Shown piece by piece: positions 50,123 to 60,329 of a stretch of 64,000 nt of DNA (positions are counted from its first letter, which is position 1; every line of letters starts with the position of its first letter). Under the pieces are notes generated by a model. That model searched no databases, was not told where the DNA came from, and saw only the letters and a list, made by a program, of their open reading frames with translations. Source of the stretch: Chrysoperla carnea (taxonomy: Eukaryota > Arthropoda > Insecta > Neuroptera > Chrysopidae); NCBI RefSeq assembly GCF_905475395.1, contig NC_058339.1:14144001-14208000 (forward strand). The letters run 5' to 3'. A program made the position numbers and the translations under genes.

Positions 50123-52254
50123 TATTAATATAATACATGCTACCACTAAATTTATACGTAGTTACAACGAAAAGTCACATGAAATAAGATGGAGAAATTT
50201 ATAAATTGTGTCATACGTTTCGATTAAATGAAACCAGGAAACTTTTATTAATGAGTTTGTGCTTTAATGAGTGGTTGTATTTTAATTGAAAAGTTATAAT
50301 GATAATATTATCAGTGAAATATTATTATTTGTGTATTCATCTTTATATACTGATTTTGTCTATTCAAAGGGAATATATTGAAAAATGGTGAAAATACGTT
50401 CAATTGCATCACGCTACTCAGTCATAACAATATAATACTTTTTACGATTGAGTTTTTTTTATCGTATTTTTTAAAGCGAACCAATTTACTCATGACAATT
50501 GTGTGTTATTAAATGTCTCATTATGATCATATAAAATATATACATTGGATAAACTTTAAAAAAAAAAACGCCCATCATAATTATGGAATATAGAGTGTCA
50601 ATTGGTCAGTGCCTCCTTCCAAAAAATTTTTTTACCCGTTTTTTGGTCTGAAAAGTTAGTTAAGGACCTAAAAATATCATCTAAGCTATCGAAACCGTTT
50701 TTTAATCGTTCATTTAATTAAAAATTTAATGCTAAAGTTCAAATTTTTGCAAGGTAATATACTTAAATATCTTTTTTGAATGATTTTGAATCCAAATGGT
50801 TTATATACATAGCAAACGCGAGAGATCTGTTAGCCTTTACGTGGATGTGATATGATGAATGGGAGAAAAGAATGCCAGTGAGTTTCCCTGTGTCCCTGTC
50901 ATAGTCCTATGCCATAATCATATGATGCATAGAGATTTTGTGTCATAGAGGTTATATACAGTTTTGTATTTAAAATTTTGTTTTGTTTTTGAAAAAGTGT
51001 TTAATATACAGATTTGCATATTCTCCACTATGGGCTGCAGTTTATACTAAGTACACAATTTGTTTTTTCCGATATATTGTAATTGAAATATTGGTAGATG
51101 AAAGTGCACTTAAATATAAATATTAATTATAATTAAACTCAATATAACTTTAATTCAATATAAGCAATAATATATAAACAATAAGTTTTTTAGCTCAAGC
51201 TTCCTCTAGTTGTATAAACTCCTTTCCTATACTATTAATTGTCATAACAGATGACGTCATGATTCATGGCGCACGTTTCTGAAATATTTTGATGTCACAA
51301 TTCTTTTTAAGCGAGTATATTTATTGCAAAACACTCATATTTTAATATAGGAATCAGTTTTTGGACGCTACAATTTACTGGAAGTGTCTATTCTCAAACA
51401 ACAATAGGCATTTCATTAACTTATGCATGAACTGTTGCTGAAAGCTATGGTTACCTTTAATGCTGAATGAGACTTGATTTGTATTCAACACAAAACTCAA
51501 ACAATGTTTTGATAATTTATACAAACAAAACAAACAAACTTTAATTGACATTCTATACATAATATACAACGTCATTGTAATATAAGAGAACAGTATTATA
51601 TTTCAATCGATTAAAACTGTCTGACAAAAGGATTTAAAGAATATAATGTATAAATAACAACAGTAAAAGTAGATAGTACTCCTGCTACAAGTATTGCTAT
51701 ATTGCAAAGGAAGAAAATGTATTATTTGTTTGGTAAAAGTTTGGGTTGCATTTTATTTATTATCAAAAGTAAATCTTTACAAGAGTAACAAGGTGTGTAC
51801 CATCTAATTATTTTTCACTTGTTCGTTGCTTTGGAAATACGCTAAAATTATCAGATAAGTTTTTTTGTCTGTGTAAAAATTCACTTATTTTACCCAAATG
51901 ATTCTTCGCAAAGTCACTGAAATACTCGTTCAAATACCCCGTACATACAGTTTATTTTTTCTTTGCGTAATAAACAATAAACTATTTTATTCGAAAATTA
52001 AATCCTTTAATTCCATTAATATTATCGGAATGATTTTGTATGAAATTAGAATCACTATTTTAATTTACTTAACTTTGAATTAATTTTAAATTTTATGGTT
52101 TTTTTTGGTTTTTGGTGAGTATGACATCACACGAAAAATGCCTCAAACCAAAATTTGTTAAATTTTTTGTATAGAACATTTCAAACATTTAAACTTGCAT
52201 GCTTACTCGTATGGCTTAAGAATTTTGGACCAAACTTTTAATTGGCCTATGTTT
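50123..52254. other. Long gene-free AT-rich stretch
   Basis: No exon, RNA gene or recognisable element was seen. Confidence 0.45.
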
Positions 52255-52488
52255 AACACTTACGAACTAAAAGATACTTTTTACATCCTGAAGAAACTCA
52301 CACTTGAAACATATCAAAGAACACTCTCCATTAAATTGTCTTTTTCCTTAAGACTTTTCAAAACTGAACCGATTTTGAAAAGTTTCGCCATTTTTTAGTT
52401 TTTTCGATACCACAGACAATCATACAGATAGACACGCACATAGCGGTCAAACTTATAACACCCTTTTTTTTTAGTTCGGGGCTTAAAA
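52255..52488 (-). repeat. Dispersed CCCGAACT-type repeat, copy 4
   Basis: On the minus strand it reads AAGCCCCGAACTAAAAAAAA, GGGTG, TTTGACCGCTATGTGCGTG, AAATCGGTTCAG and AATGGAGAGTGTTCTTTG. The ORF overlapping it is a by-product. Confidence 0.75.
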
Positions 52489-52954
52489 ATGAAACCTCCT
52501 TTGCCTGCTTTAATAACCATTAAGATCTTATTTAGAACTCTCTGTATTTTGGTATTTTAGTAACTATTTCGATAACAATACCAAGTACACAACAAAACAA
52601 CTTGTACTATAGTGCTCTCTATCAGGGTTTTAAGGGAGTACGAATAAATTCATTCCTCTTTTCATTTTTCTTGTTATCTTTAATGGTTTTTTTTTCTTTT
52701 TGTAGCTGTTTCCTTTTTCAATTTACAGATTATATACTTGTAATATATACATGTATAGGTATATTTAGGGGATGACTGTATCCAAACTTTTTCTCTTATC
52801 TTATGATCAAAAGCAGACAATATTACTTAATCAAATAGTATTTATATCTAAGGGCTGTCGAGAACGATAGTTAATTATTGCTTTCAATATAAAAGAAAGA
52901 TAGTCAATCATAGGGACTGTCGACTGAAGTTAAAACTTGAAACTTTGAAATAAC

Positions 52955-53335
52955 TGATTTGATTAACAAAGTTTCCAAAAATTACAAAAAATTCCTAGAT
53001 CATCGGGCTTTTTATTATTATTTTATCGTTCAAAGTTGGCTGAAAAAATGATGAATCATATGGGTTATCCTTTTCAATTGAATATTTCTATATCAAAAAA
53101 TCTAGAGAGTGTGATAAAAATCTATCTAAGACATTTAGAGAATCTTGTAGTTTATAAAAATATCATAAACATATGAGGTTGTCGATGATATAAAAACAAT
53201 TTTTTGAAAGTTGTAGTCAATATTTGACTACAAAGCATGTATTTGGTTTATATTTATATACCGTGTAATAAACCAAAACTTCTTTACAATACTGTAGGTT
53301 AACAATCACCTTAAAAAAATTTCTCTCTATTTTAT
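52955..53335 (-). repeat. Partial inverted copy of the 45.1-46.0 kb TIR element
   Basis: Blocks TTATCGTTCAAAGTTGGCTG, AAAAATGATGAATCATATGG, GAGAGTGTGATAAAAA and AATACTGTAGGTTxACAATC are the complement of 45240-45735. Both TIR ends are missing. Confidence 0.75.
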
Positions 53336-53533
53336 GACACTATTGAATAATTTCGAAATCATTCGATCCAATAAAAATTGTATGGTATCAATAAACTTTT
53401 TGTTTTCTATATACCACTAGTTCGATTGACATCTAGGCATTTAAATATCACGAGTGTGACAGAATATATACGTTTAGCAATGCATCTAAGTTAGAGGAGG
53501 TATTATATACATGTGCTGACTCCCACTCTCTGC

Positions 53534-53722
53534 AGGCATACAACAGAAGAACTGTTGTATATTATAAAAGACATCGAAGCCACGATACAAGTCACTTTTG
53601 CAATTTCATATAACATCTATAATACCTCATACTTAGAAGTATTGCTTAACGCGTTTATATCCCTAGATGTAACTCGAACTGGTGGTATATCAGAGAAACA
53701 ATTAAATGCACATAATATTTAA
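53534..53722 (+). CDS. Possible terminal exon of an unidentified gene
   Basis: After an acceptor-like CTCTCTGCAG (ending about 53536), a frame runs HTTEELLYIIKDIEATIQVT and on to LLNAFISLDVTRTGGISEKQ and then LNAHNI and a TAA. The part around LDVTRTGGISEKQL has the spacing of a degenerate EF-hand loop (D-x-T-x-T-G-x-I). Base composition is less AT-rich than around it. I see no upstream exon, donor site or second EF-hand. A 14-A run about 50 bp after the stop could mean a processed copy. It may equally be chance. Confidence 0.28.
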   Translation, partial: RHTTEELLYIIKDIEATIQVTFAISYNIYNTSYLEVLLNAFISLDVTRTGGISEKQLNAHNI

Positions 53723-54543
53723 TGAAGTAAAAGATAATAATTTTAAAGAGATGAAAATTTATAATGTACAAAAAAAAAAAAAACAGACAAACATAATCGT
53801 TATAACGTGGATAATATGATAATAATAGTCTTCGTCATACATTGTGTTAAATTATAAATTATTTTTAATTAAAATAATAAAAAATATTACCATTTTTTTC
53901 CAAGTGTTTTCACATTTTCAGTGTTAATAAAAATTTTTCAACAATAACAATTGAATTAAAATCAAATAAATAACATAAATGAAACATTATTATAACATTC
54001 AATGCAGACTTCTCTGTTTCATTCATTTACCACACATGCATACATACATAGCCTTGTTTGTTTTATATGTAATGAAAATAGGTCGACCATAAACGTTTTT
54101 AAAACAGTGCATTTCCACTGTAAGTGAAATCATTGTATTTGTTTTTCATACCCAGTTTATATATAAGAAAATAAAATGAGTCCAAATTACAAAGAAACAA
54201 GTTAGTTAGTTTTGTTAGACTTATTTTAATACAAAACAATCCCAAAGCTTGATCTATAATGATAAGTTAAAAGACGTTAGGCTTCAAGAATTTTCCAAAA
54301 AGCTTTTTTGTAAAGTATTTTTATGTTAAAAGCAAGCTCAAAATCATAGTCTGGTGTGTTAAGTAAAATTTATATTGGCCTTAATTCTAGTTAGCGATCG
54401 GCTTGGATAATCCTAAACCGATTTTAGGGAATTGCCGAAAGAAATGCAGCTATTGCTTTTGTACTGACTGTGGAATTTTGGGAAAATTTTTTCAAATGTT
54501 CATCGATCCTACCTACCAGACTTCAAAAATGACCATAGTTAAA

Positions 54544-54546
<3 letters not shown>

Positions 54547-54602
<56 letters not shown>
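54547..54602. repeat. (TA)n microsatellite
   Basis: An uninterrupted TA run of about 55 bp. It gives a false Ile-Tyr ORF tail. Confidence 0.95.
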
Positions 54603-54607
<5 letters not shown>

Positions 54608-54626
54608 TTGTAGTCAATTATATATA

Positions 54627-55170
54627 GTAGCAGATATCCGCCCACTGGGCAATTTCTCCTTTTTAAAACAAAGACTATCACGTTATAGCCCTCACTAATC
54701 CTCCCTTTTGTTCACAATTTTATGGATTTTAATTTTCCGGTGGGGAACTCTAACTTTTTGAAAATTTGACCATGATACTCGCTGACATTGTAACTTTCTA
54801 TAGGTACAATCATTAAATTACCCCATCCACTGAGTTTCATCAAATTTCAAAACCACAAATATTTTTCCCGATTTTCTCGATTTTTTCAAAGGGGTAAACT
54901 CCGTAAAAATTGCAAAAAAACGAAAAAATTTTTTAGTTTCGATAAATCTCGTAGTGTATAAGATAATTTTGACCCAAAAAGTACAAAAATCGGGTGTATT
55001 TGTTGACTGATCGAATAGTTTTTGAGATACGGACTAAAATCGATCCAAATATTGTGATATTTCAGAAACTCTATATCATATCATTAAAGTAACCTGATTT
55101 TTATATTTTTTTGGATCAAAATTATCCCATCCACCGAGTTTAATCAAATTCCAAAAACAAAATACTTTAA
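54627..55170 (-). mobile_element. Helitron-like 3' end with ~306-bp repeats (locus 4, inverted)
   Basis: The plus strand reads GTAGCAGATATCCGCCCACT, GGGCAATTTCTCC and AGACTATCACGTTATAGCCC, then a degenerate unit with CATCCACTGAGTTTCATCAA and GACCCAAAAAGTAC. The terminus in the reverse complement is CTAC|T, as in locus 2. Confidence 0.65.
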
Positions 55171-55694
55171 TACTAAGGAACCATTAGTTGAATTTATTTT
55201 ATTTCATTTTAAAATTAAAATACATTTTTTAAAATTACAAATTTAATTCACAATTTCGTCTCTTTCATCGCATATAAATTTTGTTCGACGAATTATATTA
55301 TAATGTATTATATATATATTACGTCACAACTTTAAAATAAGTTTTACTCGTCACAAATGAAAGATAACAACAATAAGTTAAATTTAAAGTTTCTATTTTC
55401 AATCAATGATTGAAGAAACAATATATAATATTAAAGTTTACAATCAATGCGACTTGAAATTTGAAAGCTTTTGTGTGGTGTTATATAAATACATACACGG
55501 GGGAATCTTCTAATAGTAAATATTATAGTTGGGGTGACTGACGAACTTCTTTCTACAGCAAGTTGGTTTAAAATTTGTTGAAGGTTTAAAATTTGTCATT
55601 AAAGTTAGTCATTTATAAGACTTGATCGAATACTATGGTAGTTTTTTGTTAAGCTGTCATTTCTAGGTCTCAAGTTATGAACCTGAAATTATTG
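55171..55694. other. Gene-free AT-rich stretch
   Basis: Nothing recognised. Confidence 0.5.
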
Positions 55695-56196
55695 TGTTTA
55701 CCGTCCCAGAGGAAGTTAATGTAATGGGACCGATTTCGAAAATCTCTAGTCTTACATATTTTCGCAGTCTAAAGGCGGCAATATCCGAACAAAACCTTTT
55801 CAATGTCATGTCTGTTTGTGTGTGTGTGTGTGCACGTTTGTGCATATGTTCGTTCGGATTCTTTCGCCTCGATTATCACGTGACTGGGTTTATTCATCGC
55901 GTAATCGTGTATTTAGGAGCTGAAAGAGTTTACAACAGAATTAGCCTAGCCGTTTTTTAATAGTAATAAAAAAACTGGAAAAACTGAATAAACAGGATCT
56001 ATAAAAGTGGATCATTTATCTAAGGAGATACTGATCGTTCCCGCATAAGCTACAGTACATGTTCGAAGAATAATCTATGAAGCCTAACAAGATCTTTTTT
56101 TTAATGTTTTTTCCCCCTCTGGGAAGTTAGACGTGTGGACTACAGGGGTCGCACTCACACGACTTTAGTATCACACCGACTATGTACTGCCAATTT
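55695..56196 (+). repeat. Dispersed ~510-bp repeat, copy 2
   Basis: It is co-linear with 30560-31071, in the same orientation, with many substitutions but the same block order. Confidence 0.8.
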
Positions 56197-56897
56197 ATAG
56201 TAATATGAAATGATAATTTAATGGATACCCATGTGAAAATTCTCCGTGTAAGCATTCTCAATTAACAAACGAGCCAACAATATATAGGGGAACATAAAAG
56301 CATTCCAATAGTCTCCAAAATTCAAAAGAGTTAGTGGACTGTTTGTTTCACTACAAACTAAAAACACATATACATTATAATACTTAATACTTGATACTTC
56401 CAACATTTAATAGTATCAAAGTATTTATTCGGTATTTTGTTCATAATATTGTTCTGTCCTACTGATATTTACGTCCATGTATGTGACTGTGAACAAGGTT
56501 GAAAGAGTACTCTCGAGTTATATTGGATGAGAACGGAGTATCAAACCAAGTATAAATATTACCGTAACGATCTTCATGTCATCATAGCAACGTTGTTTGT
56601 TGGTCGATGAATGTGAATCAAATTGTACAATGGCTAAACGGTTTTATTCAAGTTATTTGAATAGTGAAGGACACTATTAAATATCTCGTTGATTCCAGCA
56701 GTTATATTTAAGTTCAAGTGCATTTCGTTTTGTTTAATATGGTAAATTATTACAATTATTATCGATTTATTATCGAAATTTAAGCAAAATATTCGAATTA
56801 TTTGATTTCATGGGCGATTGCTGCTCAATTAATTTCTGGGTTATTTCATTAAATCATTGTGATATAGACATCTTATGAATGGATATCCCGTAAATCC
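56197..56897. other. Gene-free AT-rich stretch
   Basis: Nothing recognised before the left target duplication of PLE2. Confidence 0.45.
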
Positions 56898-56984
56898 AAT
56901 GATCTATCATATAAATATTATCGAAGATAATAAATGAGAACTCTAGGATATGTCGAAATAAATTTCGATTTTTGCCCCAATTCC

Positions 56985-57266
56985 TTCAGAAGAAGACAAA
57001 TTATCACAAGATTCAAAGAACATATGGGCCATTTAAAATATGGAAGAATTGAAAAATCATGTGTAGCCGCTCACGTTATCGAAAACGACCACAAAATTGA
57101 CAAATCAAACCTTAAGCTCCTAAAATCAGTACCCAATCCTTGCGAATTAGACGCTTATGAAAGCATCTTCATTCAAAAGATGGGTAATGAAGCAATGAAC
57201 TTGGACAAAGGACCTATTCCAAATTCGGATTTAATAAAAATTGCAAAATCAAGGTTGAATTTCTAA
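56985..57266 (+). pseudogene. GIY-YIG endonuclease fragment (PLE2 C-terminus)
   Basis: The frame reads RRRQIITRFKEHMGHLKYGR, then EKSCVAAHVIENDHKID and LDAYESIFIQK before a TAA at 57264. It matches the second half of the GIY-YIG domain of PLE proteins: Arg plus FKEH, an AxHxxxxxH-like block, and a Glu-bearing helix. RT and the GIY and YIG motifs are missing, so it is a 5'-truncated relic. The residues before RRRQ are translated from the inverted tail. Confidence 0.72.
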
Positions 57267-57458
57267 AAATTGTCAAGGATAAATATCAATAAAGGATTAT
57301 TTATTACTTATTATTGTTGTTCACATTTAATTATGCACACAATATTTACATCATGGTCTTTCGACTAGTTTTGATATATAATATGTTACATTCAATCGTA
57401 AACTAAATTGACAAATGTCTTGTCTAGCAAGCTTAATTAAAGAGAATTGAAAAAAATA

Positions 57459-57530
57459 CACTCGAACCAGGACTCGAACCCGGACTTCTTGGATTCATGT
57501 CAAGCGCCCTACCAATTAGGCTATTCGAGT
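57459..57530 (-). tRNA. tRNA-like gene, copy 1 (inverted)
   Basis: It folds as a class I tRNA: 7-bp acceptor ACTCGAA/TTCGAGT, D arm GCCT/GGGC with GG in the loop, T arm CCGGG/CCTGG with TTCGAGT. The anticodon loop CATGAAT has A instead of T at position 33, and the closing 31-39 pair is A-C. Bases 34-36 read TGA, formally Ser, but the long Ser variable arm is absent. Box A TAGCCTAATTGG and box B GGTTCGAGTCC are intact, and a T-run follows. It is likely a tRNA-derived Pol III unit, not a working tRNA. Confidence 0.6.
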
Positions 57531-57880
57531 TCTAGACACGAATGCAATTTTTTCAACTCAATGAATTTTTTACTTTGTTTATCCACCTTATTTATTATTA
57601 TTACTTATTATTGTTGTTCACATTTAATTATGCACACAATATTTACATCATGGTCTTTTTTTTTCAATTCTCTTTAATTAAGCTTGCTAGACAAGACATT
57701 TGTCAATTTAGTTTACGATTGAATGTAACATATTATATATCAAAACTAGTCGAAAGACCATGATGTAAATATTGTGTGCATAATTAAATGTGAACAACAA
57801 TAATAAGTAATAATAATAAATAAGGTGGATAAACAAAGTAAAAAATTCATTGAGTTGAAAAAATTGCATTCGTGTCTAGA

Positions 57881-57952
57881 ACTCGAATAGCCTAATTGGT
57901 AGGGCGCTTGACATGAATCCAAGAAGTCCGGGTTCGAGTCCTGGTTCGAGTG
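57881..57952 (+). tRNA. tRNA-like gene, copy 2
   Basis: Same sequence and fold as the inverted copy at 57459-57530, here in plus orientation. A T7 run, a Pol III terminator, begins a few bases downstream (about 57955). Confidence 0.6.
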
Positions 57953-58177
57953 TATTTTTTTCAATTCTCTTTAATTAAGCTTGCTAGACAAGACATTTGT
58001 CAATTTAGTTTACGATTGAATGTAACATATTATATATCAAAACTAGTCGAAAGACCATGATGTAAATATTGTGTGCATAATTAAATGTGAACAACAATAA
58101 TAAGTAATAATAATAAATAAGGTGGATAAACAAAGTAAAAAATTCATTGAGTTGAAAAAATTGCATTCGTGTCTAGA

Positions 58178-58249
58178 ACTCGAATAGCCTAATTGGTAGG
58201 GCGCTTGACATGAATCCAAGAAGTCCGGGTTCGAGTCCTGGTTCGAGTG
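58178..58249 (+). tRNA. tRNA-like gene, copy 3
   Basis: Identical by eye to the copy at 57881, exactly 297 bp downstream, with the same box A, box B and T-run. Confidence 0.6.
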
Positions 58250-58474
58250 TATTTTTTTCAATTCTCTTTAATTAAGCTTGCTAGACAAGACATTTGTCAA
58301 TTTAGTTTACGATTGAATGTAACATATTATATATCAAAACTAGTCGAAAGACCATGATGTAAATATTGTGTGCATAATTAAATGTGAACAACAATAATAA
58401 GTAATAATAATAAATAAGGTGGATAAACAAAGTAAAAAATTCATTGAGTTGAAAAAATTGCATTCGTGTCTAGA

Positions 58475-58546
58475 ACTCGAATAGCCTAATTGGTAGGGCG
58501 CTTGACATGAATCCAAGAAGTCCGGGTTCGAGTCCTGGTTCGAGTG
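58475..58546 (+). tRNA. tRNA-like gene, copy 4
   Basis: Identical by eye to the preceding two. The concatemer ends 24 bp later at the right target duplication. Confidence 0.6.
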
Positions 58547-58837
58547 TATTTTTTTCAATTCTCTTTAATTAAGGATTATTTATTTTTATGATTTATTTAT
58601 AGTTTTTTAATTTAGGTTTGATTTGTAATTTATTATTTTAAACGTCAAAAAATACTCGAATGGGCTTGCGCACAAGCATCATGCTCATTGGCCAGACTAG
58701 TCAACTGATGGCAGTTGATTGGCTAGCGCCACTGACACTACAATTTGACAGATACTGTGAACAATATAAATTGTAAAAACACGAAAGTAACAGTGTGCAG
58801 TCCGCCACCAAATTAGCAAAGAGTAACATTCACTAGC

Positions 58838-58892
58838 TAATTCTTACTGATGATGACTACTTGGTAGTCGAAAATACGTATTTTAAAAATAC
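58838..58892 (+). ncRNA. Hammerhead-like self-cleaving ribozyme of PLE2
   Basis: The core is CTGATGA (58847-58853), an extra T (58854), then a 6-bp helix II GACTAC/GTAGTC with TTG loop. GAAA follows from G58870. Helix III is AAT/ATT around ACGT, and T58883 is the nucleotide before the predicted cut. Helix I pairs TAATTCTTA (58838-58846) with 58884-58892, with a C-A mismatch and an open outer end. It has a normal A15.1-U16.1 pair, unlike PLE1, and the same extra U beside helix II. Confidence 0.68.
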
Positions 58893-58991
58893 ACAAAACT
58901 GATCTAGGAATTGGGGCAAAAATTTATTTTAATGATCTATCGTTTTTTTATGGGATAACGCTTTCTTTTTTCACTTGCGTTTTCCACAAGA

Positions 58992-59063
58992 GGCTCAATG
59001 GTCTAGGGGTATGATTCTCGCTTCGGGTGCGAGAGGTCCCGGGTTCAAATCCCGGTTGAGCCC
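58992..59063 (+). tRNA. tRNA-Pro (anticodon CGG)
   Basis: It is a complete 72-nt class I tRNA. The acceptor is GGCTCAA/TTGAGCC. The D loop contains GGGG. The anticodon stem CTCGC/GCGAG encloses TTCGGGT, so bases 34-36 are CGG. The T arm is CCGGG/CCCGG with TTCAAAT. There is no intron and no encoded CCA. It begins 50 bp after the right target duplication of PLE2. Confidence 0.96.
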
Positions 59064-60103
59064 TAACTATATTTCTTTTATAAGAAAGAAACGATACGTG
59101 CTAAATAGTCGCTATAATATTATTATTTTCTACGATATAAATTTATAATACATGTTTCTGAAATGTTAGTTTTGCTTAAGTTATTAAAATTAAAAGTGGG
59201 ATCTAATCAATTGATTCCATGCATAAATTTTTTTTACTCATTAGATGCTACCATGCTCCTTATTCTGAGAGGAATTTTTTTTGTATAGGCAAGAAAGGAA
59301 ATTAGGAAGCTACCAAAAGACATTTCTTTATCATAAACTCAATTCATATTCATATTTTGAACCATCCAACTCAATTCGCCCAAAAAGAAATTCCTTGACA
59401 CTAACTGAACGTACATAGAAATTTCAACTGATTTGGAAGGAAGATAGACATGTGCAAAGCTTTAAAACGTACAAAAAAGCAGTTTTCTCCTTAGAATTCC
59501 CTTCAAACTACTTAATAAGTTGACAAAACAACGTTTTGCCTAGTATCAACCTTACTCCTGATCTAATCTAATTTGAAAACAGGCTAGAGAAATAATATTA
59601 AGATTCAATTTTTTTCATTATGTAATTTGTATCTCATATCTGTAATAAAATTGCCTATAAAACAAACAAAAAACACTTACCCTTTTTTTGTAACTTTTTG
59701 GATTAAATTTGTAAAAACTGTTTGGTAATAGGTAATAGAGACAAGAAAATTATATTTAGGAGTAACAATGTCAATATTATTGTGTTTAAATTTACCAATT
59801 TAAAATGAATTGGGGCATTCCATTTATTTTCTAATAATAGCATTGGGCTATAATAAATGTCGTTATTTTTATTCTCGTTAAAATGAAAATAAACAAATTG
59901 AAATAAACTCATATAAGATAGATATGTTTTAACTAAAACTCTCTCATATCGTTGTGAATAAATATATCGAAAAGTACTAACTTAATTGCAAACTGACATG
60001 TTGTCAAAATGCATTCATACTATAAGCCATCAACATTTAAATTTATTTTGATTTAAGGCAAGTACTATCGGTAATAGGCATTGCATTCAGAATTTAATGA
60101 AAC
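59064..60103. other. Gene-free AT-rich stretch
   Basis: A ~30-bp motif near 59628 (TATCTCATATCTGTAATAAAATTGCC) is shared with 35.6 kb and with the Helitron at 48.9-50.1 kb, so part may be transposon-derived. No gene was seen. Confidence 0.4.
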
Positions 60104-60329
60104 TTGGCATATTTGTCCATTATTATATCATAATTAACCAGTTAAATTTTTAGGGGCCTTCAGAGAACTGAAAATCTGAACGTCCAGTTTTGTGAAATAA
60201 AATAAAATCTGTGATTTCCCATAAGGATCAATGTTAAAATATCTTTAAAATATCTTTTGTTCAGTTCTCTAAAGGCACCTAAAAATTTAACTGGTTAATT
60301 ATGATATAATAATGAACAACTATGCCAAG
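60104..60329. mobile_element. Compact hairpin MITE, 226 bp
   Basis: Arms of about 69 bp (60104-60172 and 60260-60329) are almost fully complementary: TTGGCATATTTGTCCATTAT against ATAATGAACAACTATGCCAA, and ACCAGTTAAATTTTTAGG against CCTAAAAATTTAACTGGT. The loop is about 87 nt. Confidence 0.82.

Larger units (their letters stand above)
57292..58584. mobile_element. Inserted concatemer of a 297-bp tRNA-like unit, with 14-bp target duplication
   Basis: AAGGATTATTTATT occurs at 57292-57305 and 58571-58584. Between them lies one full unit plus 53 bp in minus orientation (57306-57655), then just over three units in plus orientation (57656-58570). The period is exactly 297 bp: TCAATTCTCT at 57664, 57961, 58258 and 58555. 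The copies look identical. Each unit has a tRNA-like gene followed by a T-run and about 225 bp of AT-rich DNA without a reading frame of note. The segment interrupts PLE2 26 bp after the GIY-YIG stop codon. Confidence 0.85.
56898..58941 (+). mobile_element. PLE2: 5'-truncated Penelope-like element, nested by a tRNA-like concatemer
   Basis: An 11-bp direct repeat AATGATCTATC at 56898-56908 and 58931-58941 flanks the unit. Near the left (about 56953-56991) an inverted copy of the element's right end appears: TTTTTGCCCCAATTCC, the complement of GGAATTGGGGCAAAAA at 58917-58932. It runs straight into a truncated GIY-YIG coding fragment. The 3' region (58585-58930) carries a hammerhead-like fold. 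About 44 bp between the left duplication and the inverted piece are unexplained. PLE2 differs in sequence from PLE1 and so belongs to another family. Confidence 0.65.

Noticed and set aside
54403..54603. Cys-containing ORF ending in an Ile-Tyr repeat
   Set aside because: The end is a TA microsatellite and no domain was recognised; a chance frame.
57306..58570. Search for a hammerhead core (CUGANGA ... GAAA) in the 297-bp unit, as expected for a retrozyme
   Set aside because: GAAA occurs (in AGTCGAAAGACC) but no CUGANGA lies upstream on either strand, so the unit is not called a retrozyme.
57306..58570. Repeated 72-76-codon ORFs in the tRNA-like array
   Set aside because: They are read straight through the tRNA-like gene and its AT-rich spacer and are identical only because the DNA is repeated.
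57306..58570. CRISPR-like regular repeats
   Set aside because: The period is a full 297-bp unit without unique spacers, in eukaryotic DNA.
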